Below, piece by piece: positions 1 to 6,500 of a stretch of 21,005 nt of DNA. The notes beneath the pieces were generated by a model. It had not been told where the DNA came from and did no database searches. It saw nothing but the letters and a program-made list of their open reading frames with translations. Within the stretch, counting starts at the first letter, position 1, and each line of letters begins with the position of its first letter. Source of the DNA: Candidatus Uhrbacteria bacterium (GTDB lineage Bacteria > Patescibacteriota > Patescibacteriia > 2-12-FULL-60-25); contig JAHFIK010000014.1 in the NCBI GenBank assembly GCA_023246415.1, positions 1 through 21,005 of the forward strand, in the 5' to 3' direction. The translations under genes and the position numbers were made by a program.

Positions 1-28
1 CAATAACGGTATACGGGAACGTGGACAT
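1..28 (-). CDS. Possible start of a gene leaving the window on the left (partial)
   Basis: An ATG at 28 (minus strand) begins MSTFPYTVI and runs off the window edge without a stop. It has a Shine-Dalgarno-like GAGGT at 33-37, four bases before the ATG, and a promoter-like TTGACG/TATGGT pair with 17-base spacing further upstream (71-99). Only nine codons are visible, so the product cannot be named. The start and promoter resemble those of three unassigned genes further right in this window. It could be chance. Confidence 0.38.
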
Positions 29-70
29 CAGAACCTCATCTTCATCGCAAAAAGGACGAGCGATAGAAAT

Positions 71-99
71 ACCATACGGAAGAACCATACAGGCGTCAA
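71..99 (-). promoter_or_regulatory. Predicted sigma70-type promoter for the left-edge gene
   Basis: On the minus strand TTGACG (94-99) and TATGGT (71-76) are separated by 17 bases. The predicted mRNA start is near 64, giving a leader of about 36 bases that contains GAGGT before the ATG at 28. Confidence 0.4.
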
Positions 100-136
100 G
101 GGCTATTGTCACTCAACGAATATCGCACGTGTGAGC

Positions 137-194
137 AGCTATGTAACCATGAAGCCATCCTTCAACAGAAGGACGGCTTCATGGTTACATAGCT
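137..194. repeat. 27-base inverted repeat downstream of the glycosyltransferase gene
   Basis: Arms 137-163 and 168-194 are complementary over 27 bases with one mismatch and a 4-base loop (aaca). The repeat lies 13 bases past the stop of the gene ending at 208. There is no T-run on either side, so it is not a textbook intrinsic terminator, but it could end or stabilise the 3' end of that mRNA. Its arms do not show the 7/8-base unit structure of the other inverted repeats in the window. Confidence 0.8.
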
Positions 195-207
195 ATATTC
201 TGAGTGA

Positions 208-1554
208 TTACACTACCAATGGAAGCGGCTGTGTTCCGAATTCTGTCCCGGTGATCACGCTTTCAATACGGTAGCTTCCGTGCGTTGGGGCTTCGATGTA
301 GCCGTTCCAGGCCATCCGGGCTAACGCGCCACCATCAATCCAGTCCTGGAGCCATTCTGCACACGTGTCCGCGTCGTACATCTGCACGCCACCGCCAACG
401 TTCTGCAGCCAGAGCTTATTGAATTCTTCCTGGGAGCCAATCGGAGGTGCCATGATAATCGGGATGCCCGCGCCCGTGTAGAAGGAGAGCTCTGACGGTT
501 TGGTCCACAGAATGTCGGTCTTCTGCAGGATCCGATCAAACGCGTTGAAGTACTCGTGGCGATCTTTTTTGAAGTAGATGCTGATCCCGTTGTTGATGCT
601 TGGTCCAAGTCCGGCCGCACGCAAATGCGCATGGAAGTAGCTGGCCAATGCCTGATGCGTTCCGGCAACAAGGATCAATTTGATTTCATGACGTCGAATT
701 TTTTCACGCAGCGCTTTTGCAATTTGAACCGCAAGCTGTCGCTGGGCACCGGCGCCGCCAACGGAGAAGGTGATGGTGACCGGTTTTGATTTATGGACCT
801 TGCACGCTTTGACGCCGAGCTCGGCTTCCAAGGTTCGCCAGTAGCGAGACGTGAAAATTCCTTTCGGATCCAGATTACAAATGCGCTGTGCCATGTCTTT
901 CTTCAGGATCGAACTCTCTGGTCCGCCAATGATTTTCCGAGGAATCGGGAATCCGGTGAGGAAAATATTTTCAGAGCGGACCCCATAGAGTTTGAGCCGC
1001 TCCACCACGCGCCCGGTCGGCGCAAGGTACTTGATCTTACTGCGCTTTGGATCCATCGCGACCCAGGATCGACTCATGTCTGTATCGGTGACGAGCGTGT
1101 AAATGTCTTCCGGGTATCCGTGATACTCCATGGCATGCGCAGAAAGCGGGAAGGTGCAAATGACGGGCAACCGTCGACGTTCCATGAGCGTGGTCGTGAG
1201 GTGCTTCATGAGTCCGCGCTTGATGAGCGTGTACATCCCTTTCACCTGCAAGTTCGGTTTGGATAAGTCACGGCGCGGATAGAACGCCGGAATTTCCTGA
1301 ATGTAATCCAAGGTTGAAAAGATGAGATCGCCAATGACCGGAATCGGCTTGAATCGGGAAATCGTTTCGTAGAGTTCGCGCGTTTCTCGCCACAACTTTT
1401 TATCAAGCGGCGGAATGCCTTTGTAGTTGTTGGAGGTGATGAAGGATCCGTACGCGATCTCTTCCAATCCGTGAGCGGCACGGTCGTGACCGTATCCCAT
1501 GTCTGCGGAAACAACCCAAGCTTGGCGATGTGCAGTGCGTTTTTTTGCGGGCAT
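208..1554 (-). CDS. GT-B glycosyltransferase, MGDG synthase/UgtP-like
   Basis: The 448-residue protein resembles the MurG/MGDG-synthase/UgtP group of glycosyltransferases (GT28-like, GT-B fold), which transfer a sugar to a lipid at the inner membrane surface. The N-terminal SADMGYGHDRAA (16-27) matches the glycine-histidine loop that opens MGDG synthases. A VTDTDMSRSW stretch lies near 155. The C-terminal half has SVGGAGAQ (264-271), the nucleotide-binding loop, followed by TKPSEL (351-356) and PIGSQEEFN (371-379), the usual sugar-nucleotide site of this group. No signal peptide or membrane helix is evident. By family the acceptor would be diacylglycerol or a similar lipid; that is inference. 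The gene lies downstream of cardiolipin synthase on the same strand but has its own promoter-like box, so the two may form a membrane-lipid locus. Family is sure, substrate is not. Confidence 0.82.
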   Translation of the reverse strand: MPAKKRTAHRQAWVVSADMGYGHDRAAHGLEEIAYGSFITSNNYKGIPPLDKKLWRETRELYETISRFKPIPVIGDLIFSTLDYIQEIPAFYPRRDLSKPNLQVKGMYTLIKRGLMKHLTTTLMERRRLPVICTFPLSAHAMEYHGYPEDIYTLVTDTDMSRSWVAMDPKRSKIKYLAPTGRVVERLKLYGVRSENIFLTGFPIPRKIIGGPESSILKKDMAQRICNLDPKGIFTSRYWRTLEAELGVKACKVHKSKPVTITFSVGGAGAQRQLAVQIAKALREKIRRHEIKLILVAGTHQALASYFHAHLRAAGLGPSINNGISIYFKKDRHEYFNAFDRILQKTDILWTKPSELSFYTGAGIPIIMAPPIGSQEEFNKLWLQNVGGGVQMYDADTCAEWLQDWIDGGALARMAWNGYIEAPTHGSYRIESVITGTEFGTQPLPLVV

Positions 1555-1567
1555 AAGAGCAATGAAG

Positions 1568-1618
1568 TGCGTAAGTCCGTACGTCCGTGTGTCCGTACGT
1601 CGGACGGAACGGACTTAG
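1568..1618. repeat. Unit-built inverted repeat (8-base period) in the 5' leader of the glycosyltransferase gene
   Basis: The left part reads in steps of 8 bases (GTGCGTAA, GTCCGTAC, GTCCGTGT, GTCCGTAC). TAAGTCCGT (1572-1580) pairs with ACGGACTTA (1609-1617), and CGTCCG (1582-1587) pairs with CGGACG (1601-1606). It sits between the predicted -10 box at 1633-1638 and the ATG at 1554, so it would be transcribed as a hairpin in the mRNA leader. Confidence 0.8.
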
Positions 1619-1632
1619 AAAAAATCAGTGAC

Positions 1633-1641
1633 AGTATATCA
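1633..1641 (-). promoter_or_regulatory. Extended -10 promoter for the glycosyltransferase gene
   Basis: The minus strand reads TGATATACT, an extended -10 element (TGn plus TATACT). The predicted start of transcription is near 1626, giving a leader of about 70 bases that holds the inverted repeat at 1568-1618. No convincing -35 box is visible. Confidence 0.5.
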
Positions 1642-1700
1642 AATTTGCGTATATTTGAAGAGTACGATTACAAAGCGATAGGAACCGGCATCCAACGCGG

Positions 1701-3134
1701 TTACAGCAACGGTGCGACAAGCCGTGCCAATGAATCTCGAATGCGTCGGAAGAAGGACCGATCGGTGTAATGGGTGAACGGAATTTCGACACATGTTTGC
1801 AGATCGACCGCGAGATCTTCCAAGAGGTGTGCAATGGCCCGCGGGTGGGTGAGGAGAACGTTGACCTCGAAATCAAGCAAAAAACTGCGGATATCGATGT
1901 TGCAGGTGCCGATCGTCGCCACTTCATTATCAGCGATCATTACTTTCTTATGAAGGAAGCCGGTTGGATATTCAAAGACGCGACCGCCAGCTCGAACGAT
2001 ATCGCCAAGATACGTGTCCGCAATCCATCGGAGCGAGACGTGGTCGGTCCGGCGTGGGTAGAGAATGCGGACATCAACACCGCGAAGGGCGGCATTCACC
2101 AATGCATTCAAAATGCTCGTGTCTGGAATGAAATACGGGGATTCAATGACCAGTGTCCGTTTCGCGCCGTGGATCATCGCAAGATAGATCTGGTGAATCG
2201 CGAACCAGTTTGTCATGGGTCCGCTTGGAATCACGCTGACGTGTTCGTCCCCAGCAGCAGGTGGGATGACGGGCGGGGGAGATGGTTGTTTTGTGGTTTC
2301 GAGCCAGGCTTCATTGAACAGGGCGGCGAGTTGCGCCACCGCCGGTCCTTTAATTTCAATCGAGGTGTCGCGCCATGGGCCGATTTTGGATTTCCCAAGA
2401 TACTCATCGCCGATGTTGATCCCACCGGTGAATGCCGTCGTGCCATCGATGACGACGATTTTACGATGGTCGCGATAGTTTGCTTTAAAGAAAGAAAAGG
2501 TCGTGATGAGCGGGGCGAAATAGGTGACCTGGATTCCGGCGGCCCGCATGTCTCGAAATGCGTTAAATCCAAACCCAAAGCTCCCGCATCCATCCGCGAT
2601 ACATCGGACGCGGACGCCGGCGCGCGCGCGTTCTTTTAAGACGTCGACCACTTCTTTTCCGATGCCATCCAGTCGAATTAAGAAATATTCCAAATCGATT
2701 GATTCCTTGGCGGCACGGAGTGCGCTCAAGAGGCGAGGGAATTTAATCTGTGCATCCGTGAGGATGGTGACGATGTTGCCGTCGGTGACTTGGAATCCGG
2801 TCGTTGCCGTACAGAGCCGTTCCATCTCAGACTGAAGCATGGTCGCTTGTGTCCGATCTTGCATCGCGGCCAGCTGATGCCATCGTTTGGTCTCATCAAA
2901 CGTTTTTCGCAATCGTTTGCGCGAGGTTCGGCCATGCCAATCATGACCGAAGAAGAGGTAGATGATGAATCCGACGAGCGGAAACGTGAACAGGACGAAG
3001 AGCCAGGTAATCGTGCGCTCTGGTTCACGATCTTCAAGGATAATGACAAACGCAATAAAGATCGCGTTAAGCCCGAAGACCGTCGTCAGAAATGCTTCCC
3101 GCGACGCGAAGATCATCGAGACCCAATCAAGCAT
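1701..3134 (-). CDS. cls: Cardiolipin synthase (phospholipase D superfamily)
   Basis: The 477-residue protein joins phosphatidylglycerol molecules into cardiolipin at the inner membrane. Two hydrophobic helices at about 13-34 and 41-62 form the PLD nuclease N-terminal anchor, ending in FFGHDWHGR. Both HKD motifs are complete: H223, K225, D230 with GGINIGDEY following, and H395, K397, D402 with GTCNIDIRS following. Length and order are normal for bacterial ClsA-type enzymes. The ATG at 3134 has no Shine-Dalgarno sequence. An extended -10 TGCTATACT ends six bases before it, so the mRNA is probably leaderless. Together with the downstream lipid glycosyltransferase it suggests a membrane-lipid module. 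No anomaly was seen in the catalytic residues. Confidence 0.95.
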   Translation of the reverse strand: MLDWVSMIFASREAFLTTVFGLNAIFIAFVIILEDREPERTITWLFVLFTFPLVGFIIYLFFGHDWHGRTSRKRLRKTFDETKRWHQLAAMQDRTQATMLQSEMERLCTATTGFQVTDGNIVTILTDAQIKFPRLLSALRAAKESIDLEYFLIRLDGIGKEVVDVLKERARAGVRVRCIADGCGSFGFGFNAFRDMRAAGIQVTYFAPLITTFSFFKANYRDHRKIVVIDGTTAFTGGINIGDEYLGKSKIGPWRDTSIEIKGPAVAQLAALFNEAWLETTKQPSPPPVIPPAAGDEHVSVIPSGPMTNWFAIHQIYLAMIHGAKRTLVIESPYFIPDTSILNALVNAALRGVDVRILYPRRTDHVSLRWIADTYLGDIVRAGGRVFEYPTGFLHKKVMIADNEVATIGTCNIDIRSFLLDFEVNVLLTHPRAIAHLLEDLAVDLQTCVEIPFTHYTDRSFFRRIRDSLARLVAPLL

Positions 3135-3140
3135 ACAGGA

Positions 3141-3149
3141 AGTATAGCA
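3141..3149 (-). promoter_or_regulatory. Extended -10 promoter of cls, leaderless start
   Basis: TGCTATACT on the minus strand ends six bases before the cls ATG (3134), which places the first transcribed base at or next to the A of the ATG. No good -35 box is visible. Confidence 0.6.
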
Positions 3150-3159
3150 GGACTGCAGG

Positions 3160-3294
3160 GAGTTTAGAGTTTAGAGTCACGAGTCATGAGTTGCGAGGCA
3201 TGACTCTCAGAAAACCAAAAGTCACGAGCATCTAGACTTGTAAACTCTTAACTCTTAACTCTTAACTCTCAGCTCTCAATTTGTGACTCTTAAC
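3160..3294. repeat. Unit-built inverted repeat with 7-base period
   Basis: The left arm (about 3160-3206) is made of GAGTTTA, GAGTTTA, GAGTCAC, GAGTCAT, GAGTTGC units. The right arm (about 3239-3292) is made of AACTCTT repeated three times and then AACTCTC and AGCTCTC. The two sides are complementary in unit sequence but differ in detail. It fills almost the whole 161-base gap between the pilin-like gene and cls. Confidence 0.75.
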
Positions 3295-3295
3295 G

Positions 3296-3748
3296 CTAAA
3301 GGGGGACGGAACTCTTCGAGGTGGGTCCCGTGGACTGCATCTTGAAATCAAAACATTTTCGTCCAGCCGGGTGCGACCAGAAAACGTCGCTGACCGGCGC
3401 GATGTTCGGATCTGACGGGAGATCAAACGTGGCGCAGAGCGAATATGTCTCAGTTGATGTTTTGGCGTATTCCGGAAGGGCGTTCGTTTCCGGATCGCGA
3501 TACGTGTCGATCCCGTTCGGGATGAGGACGCTTCCGAGGTCAATAATAGAGTTTGGGAGCGCGCCGTTTCGGCGGACGTACTCATCAACACCGCTATAGC
3601 GCAGCGTTTGAAGATTTTGCGCACGCTGTTCGTCGAATCGGGCCAGTCGCTGTTTTGCAGGAGATCCGACGAGGAAGAATGCGCCAATGACCACGCCGAT
3701 GATGACAACGGTGACGATTGAGATAAGGAGACTGCGTGATGTGATCAT
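3296..3748 (-). CDS. Pilin-like single-pass membrane protein
   Basis: The 150-residue protein has one N-terminal membrane helix (about 7-28) followed by a basic, helical stretch (KQRLARFDEQRAQNLQTL) and then DEYVRRNGALPNSIIDL. This order resembles type IV pseudopilins, where a long first helix leads to a residue pattern Y...G..P..l.dL. The GFTLIE-type prepilin cleavage motif is missing, so classical pilin processing is doubtful. Two cysteines (about 105 and 132) in the outer domain could form a disulfide. The gene follows the DUF5671 gene on the same strand, 77 bases away, and that gap is filled by an inverted repeat, so it probably shares the upstream promoter. Its function is unknown; the pilin comparison is based on pattern only. 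Confidence 0.7.
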   Translation of the reverse strand: MITSRSLLISIVTVVIIGVVIGAFFLVGSPAKQRLARFDEQRAQNLQTLRYSGVDEYVRRNGALPNSIIDLGSVLIPNGIDTYRDPETNALPEYAKTSTETYSLCATFDLPSDPNIAPVSDVFWSHPAGRKCFDFKMQSTGPTSKSSVPL

Positions 3749-3758
3749 AGAGGGGTTG

Positions 3759-3835
3759 CGGTAGGGAAGTGGGGTGGTAGGCTCGGTCGGCCGAATCCGG
3801 CCTGCCTTCCTACCGCCCTACTGACCTACTCACCT
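3759..3835. repeat. Unit-built inverted repeat between the DUF5671 and pilin-like genes
   Basis: The left arm starts GCGGTAGGGAAGTGGGG and the right arm ends CCTACTGACCTACTCACC, with a GGCCGAATCCGGCC core near 3789-3802. The units are degenerate 8-mers related to GTAGGTGA. The right arm reaches into the end of the DUF5671 gene: read on the minus strand it starts GGTGAGTAGGT, and the TAG there is the stop codon (3826-3828). Confidence 0.78.
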
Positions 3836-4464
3836 TTCTTCGTCCGTTCATCCTGTCGCATTTCCCAGAGGTAGTATCCAAAGATCGTGCCCGCAATGGC
3901 GCCGACAATGACGACCTTGAGGACGAAGCGAAGCGTGAGTTCGCCTTGGAGGAGATTAAAGACAAGCGTGATGAGGTCGCCGATGATGACGCCAGAGGCA
4001 ATGAAGAGTGTGATGTTTGTCAGCCACTTTCGAATTTTTGACGATCGCTTTTCCGGATCTTTCGTCACCGCTTTTCGCAGGGCAATAGAGAGGCCAAGGA
4101 AAACGGGATACGCGATGATGAGGGATGAGAGTGCCTGCCGAATCGCAGAAAGCTGATACGCGTACGTTGGCGCGATGCGATCCGGGAGCCACGAATTCAC
4201 CAACTGGAAGCAGATTGTTCCAAAGCTGACTGCGGAAATATAGAGCGTCAAAAAGAGGAGGAGATACATGAACGCTTCTTGGGCAGACAGGTAGGGCTTT
4301 CGTTTCGGGACTGGAACCGGAAAGGCGACGTCTGCGAAGGCCTCCAGGGCCGTACGGACTTCATCGTCTCGCCAGCCGCTCTGTTTCAGGACCTGTGCGA
4401 TATCTGAACGCGATGTTCCTGCGGCAAGGGCTTCTTTTACGAAGTCACGGAGTTCGGTTGTCAT
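3826..4464 (-). CDS. DUF5671-like four-helix membrane protein
   Basis: The 212-residue protein starts with a short helical module (about 7-43, FVKEALAAGTSRSDIAQVLK then GW..DEV..AL) that is common at the N-terminus of CPR proteins. Four membrane helices follow at about 65-90, 107-128, 148-170 and 178-198, with a conserved look of DUF5671 proteins. It has a short charged C-terminus. Biochemical function is unknown. The ATG at 4464 is supported by a TTGTAA/TAGACT promoter ending eight bases before it, which suggests a leaderless mRNA. The pilin-like gene lies 77 bases downstream. The stop codon lies inside the inverted repeat that separates the two genes. Confidence 0.78.
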   Translation of the reverse strand: MTTELRDFVKEALAAGTSRSDIAQVLKQSGWRDDEVRTALEAFADVAFPVPVPKRKPYLSAQEAFMYLLLFLTLYISAVSFGTICFQLVNSWLPDRIAPTYAYQLSAIRQALSSLIIAYPVFLGLSIALRKAVTKDPEKRSSKIRKWLTNITLFIASGVIIGDLITLVFNLLQGELTLRFVLKVVIVGAIAGTIFGYYLWEMRQDERTKKGE

Positions 4465-4472
4465 ATGCCCCT

Positions 4473-4501
4473 AGTCTAGCCTTGAATGCTGTTCTTTACA
4501 A
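4473..4501 (-). promoter_or_regulatory. Promoter of the DUF5671 gene, leaderless start
   Basis: TTGTAA (4496-4501) and TAGACT (4473-4478) on the minus strand are 17 bases apart, and the -10 box ends eight bases before the ATG at 4464. This gives a leader of about one or two bases. Confidence 0.6.
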
Positions 4502-4607
4502 ATGGCGGCAATTGGCGGTACGCTCCCATTGGAGTGTAGCGGGCACAGGGAGGATCTCCAAAAGACGATCTCCGTGTTCACCCTTTGCCCCGTACCCTTC
4601 GTTCTTT

Positions 4608-4637
4608 GCCCGAGTGAACGGACATTCACATTGTGAA
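4608..4637. promoter_or_regulatory. Nested palindrome upstream of the ATPase gene
   Basis: TTCACATTGTGAA (4625-4637) is a perfect 13-base palindrome, and its left half also pairs with GTGAA at 4614-4618. It could be an operator in the 168-base divergent gap. The first possible GTG start (4633) of the ATPase lies inside it, which makes that start questionable. No regulator was identified. Confidence 0.3.
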
Positions 4638-5337
4638 GAAGTGGAGCGTGACGGTGACCTTGCATACAAAGAATCTCCTTAAGTTACCTGTGCGGTCAGA
4701 TCCATCCGCGGTGTTACGCATCGCGCTCGTTGGAGGTCAGGCCACAGGAAAATCGACCCTGCTCAGGGCAATTCGTGGAATTTTTGCCGATCGGGCAATC
4801 TGCGTTCCTGAAGTGGCGCGGATGGTCCGAAATGATATCGGATTTACTCCGAAAGATGAGGAAGGCATTCGTTTTCTACAGACCTCGATTTATGAGATTC
4901 AGGTGAATCTGGAAAATCTTGCATTGCGACATGCAATTCAATCGCGACTTCGTTGCGTTGTGTCCGATCGGACGCGCTATGACGGAATCGCGTACCTCGC
5001 GGTTCAAGATTATGTTTCTGCGGTTCAGCAATTTGAGCACCTCTGCAGAGAGGAAAAGTTGATCTGGGATTTGAGCTACGATTTCATCTTCTATTTTCAG
5101 ATGCCGCCAAAATCGGTGTATGAGCATCGACGACCTGGTCCTGGGCATTCGTCCTATGAGGTCGCGAAACATCGAGCGGATCTGTTGCTTCAGGTGTGGG
5201 AACATCATCCCGGGTTCGTCGTCCTGCCGGCAGATGATGGGAATGGAGAGCAGGAACTATTCGCCCTTGAGCAGTTTCGGAGGCTGATGATAGAACCTGT
5301 GGCAGTCAAAGACCGTCAAGAAACGGCAGTGAGCTAA
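4633..5337 (+). CDS. P-loop ATPase/kinase, AAA_28 (NadR/Ttd14-like)
   Basis: Numbered from the GTG at 4633 (234 residues), the protein has a Walker A loop GGQATGKST (34-42), an acidic VPEVARMV stretch (59-66), and SDRTRYDGIAYL (111-122), which matches the SDR..D.laYL signature of the AAA_28 family related to the NadR nucleoside-kinase domain. A phosphotransfer role on a small molecule or nucleotide is likely by family, but the substrate is unknown. The start is uncertain. There is no Shine-Dalgarno sequence at 4633, and residues 1-27 before the P-loop strand are poorly conserved-looking. In-frame GTG codons at 4690 and 4711 would put the start close to the first strand, as is usual for the family. 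It is a single gene between a divergent gap and a terminator. Confidence 0.75.
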   Translation: MKKWSVTVTLHTKNLLKLPVRSDPSAVLRIALVGGQATGKSTLLRAIRGIFADRAICVPEVARMVRNDIGFTPKDEEGIRFLQTSIYEIQVNLENLALRHAIQSRLRCVVSDRTRYDGIAYLAVQDYVSAVQQFEHLCREEKLIWDLSYDFIFYFQMPPKSVYEHRRPGPGHSSYEVAKHRADLLLQVWEHHPGFVVLPADDGNGEQELFALEQFRRLMIEPVAVKDRQETAVS

Positions 5338-5371
5338 CGCCTCGCGTCGTGGACTACTTCACACCAACAAC

Positions 5372-5401
5372 AGAGCCGGCACGCAAGTGACCGGCTCTTT
5401 C
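5372..5401 (+). terminator. Intrinsic terminator of the ATPase gene
   Basis: AGAGCCGG (5372-5379) pairs with CCGGCTCT (5391-5398) across an 11-base loop and is followed by a short TTTC tract. It lies 34 bases past the stop, before the convergent gene that ends at 5451. The T-run is weak. Confidence 0.6.
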
Positions 5402-5450
5402 AATACGGTGTCGGTGTCTAAAAGAAGGAGGTGAGTCGGCTGAATTCGAT

Positions 5451-6368
5451 TTACTCACCCAATATGCGCTTCATCTTCACGTCTGTCGCGAGCGGATAGG
5501 TATCGTTCGGGATGTTCGGAAAATTCAGTCGAACCGTTTTATAGCCGTCTTTATTCATGAGGATGTAATACGATCCGGCGTTCACGAGGAATGCGTACCG
5601 TCCTTTCTCAGACGTTGTGAGCGTTTGAAGGTGGCGATTATACTTTGAATCGAACAGGCGCACGATGACGCGATCAAGCGGTGCGTTTGAACGAACGTCC
5701 GTGACCGTGCCATACGCGCCGCGTCCGGGTTTGAACGTGATGAACCGTCGCGCCATCGCACCGGAATACAGCAGGGCGACGATCCAGGTGAAGATCCGCG
5801 CGATCAGTGTCATCGGCACGACGGCCGGAAAGAGGAGCGCGGCAAAGGGGGAGAGCCAGGCAACGAGGAGTTGTGTATTTTCATTGAGCACGACCCATCG
5901 GCGGAACACGCGTGACCATCGATGCTGAGGATGAACCGGATCAATCGGGATATTTTTCGTCATGATCCCGTGATCTTTAATGCGAATCCGGCTCGATGGA
6001 ATGATGTTGTCGTAGGTGGCGCTCCGCTCCGCTTTTTGAAGAAACACGGATGGGAAGGTGTACCCTTCTTTCGCAACATCGAGCTGATATTCTCCAGGGG
6101 AGACGATGAGTCGATAGTGTCCGTACCGATCGGTGACCGCCGTCGCCATGGGGATGCCGTGTGCGTCGACCAGTCTGATGCGTGCAAGATCAATCGGTTC
6201 GCCCGTGTAGCTGTTAAAAATCGTGCCGTATCCTTCCTTGCGTCGTTTGAACTTCAGGTAGACCGGGAGCGTGACGCGATAGCTTCCGCTGAGGAGGAGT
6301 GCATAAATAAAAAAACCGATCGCAGAAGGGGATCGTACGGCGGCAAGGAGGTCAGCGAGATCGAACAT
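5451..6368 (-). CDS. Membrane protein with two carboxypeptidase regulatory-like domains
   Basis: Numbered from the ATG at 6368 (305 residues), a hydrophobic segment at about 14-37 is followed by a first carboxypeptidase-regulatory-like beta domain (about 46-104; YGTIFNSYTGEPI, then TDRYGHYRLIVSPGEY). Two further membrane helices lie near 164-205. A second copy of the same domain (about 218-281; YGTVTDVRSNAPLDRV, then SEKGRYAFLVNAGSYYI) closes the protein. These domains are small prealbumin-like folds usually found outside the cytoplasm; no enzyme motif is visible. A longer reading frame starts at 6470, but it would run through the inverted repeat and the promoter. The extended -10 TGATACAAT ends seven bases before the ATG at 6368, favouring that start over the ATG at 6374. 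Confidence 0.8.
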   Translation of the reverse strand: MFDLADLLAAVRSPSAIGFFIYALLLSGSYRVTLPVYLKFKRRKEGYGTIFNSYTGEPIDLARIRLVDAHGIPMATAVTDRYGHYRLIVSPGEYQLDVAKEGYTFPSVFLQKAERSATYDNIIPSSRIRIKDHGIMTKNIPIDPVHPQHRWSRVFRRWVVLNENTQLLVAWLSPFAALLFPAVVPMTLIARIFTWIVALLYSGAMARRFITFKPGRGAYGTVTDVRSNAPLDRVIVRLFDSKYNRHLQTLTTSEKGRYAFLVNAGSYYILMNKDGYKTVRLNFPNIPNDTYPLATDVKMKRILGE

Positions 6369-6375
6369 CGACATG

Positions 6376-6384
6376 ATTGTATCA
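6376..6384 (-). promoter_or_regulatory. Extended -10 promoter of the two-domain membrane protein, leaderless start
   Basis: TGATACAAT on the minus strand ends seven bases before the ATG at 6368. The ATG at 6374 would lie before the expected mRNA start. The aldolase promoter lies back to back with it at 6400-6408. Confidence 0.58.
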
Positions 6385-6399
6385 GCCGGTCGGATCTTC

Positions 6400-6408
6400 T
6401 GGTATCCT
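6400..6408 (+). promoter_or_regulatory. Extended -10 promoter of the aldolase gene
   Basis: TGGTATCCT gives an mRNA start near 6415. The leader of about 85 bases would consist almost entirely of the hairpin at 6421-6490. Confidence 0.5.
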
Positions 6409-6420
6409 GTGTGAAGGTTT

Positions 6421-6490
6421 GTACGTGCGTAGGTGCGTACGTGCGTAAGTTCGGATCCGAACTTACGCACCTACGCACCTACGCACCTAC
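6421..6490. repeat. 35-base-arm palindrome (8-base units) in the aldolase leader
   Basis: The sequence is centred on TTCGGATCCGAA (6450-6461), and 33 of 35 positions pair with no loop. The arms read in 8-base steps: GTACGTGC, GTAGGTGC, GTACGTGC, GTAAGTTC on the left, and ACTTACGC followed by ACCTACGC units on the right. It lies between the predicted promoter and the ATG at 6501. Confidence 0.92.
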
Positions 6491-6500
6491 GCACTTTTCT

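Noticed and set aside
1..271. Open plus-strand frame at the left edge
   Set aside because: It overlaps the inverted repeat and the end of the glycosyltransferase gene, has no recognisable content, and a promoter and start on the minus strand fit better.
1770..2639. Long plus-strand frame opposite cls
   Set aside because: It is antisense to a complete cardiolipin synthase with both HKD motifs, and its translation looks random.
3160..3294. CRISPR-like array
   Set aside because: Units are 7 bases and directly adjacent, with no spacers of constant length, and no cas gene is present.
5420..5440. AAGGAGGTGA as a Shine-Dalgarno sequence
   Set aside because: No plausible reading frame follows; it lies between convergent genes and would read into antisense of the gene ending at 5451.
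6369..6470. Longer N-terminus of the two-domain membrane protein
   Set aside because: The extra residues are translated from the repeat and promoter DNA.
5922..6500. Upstream extension of the aldolase reading frame (start at 5922)
   Set aside because: It is antisense to the two-domain membrane protein gene, crosses the palindrome and promoter, and does not resemble aldolase. The family start fits the ATG at 6501.
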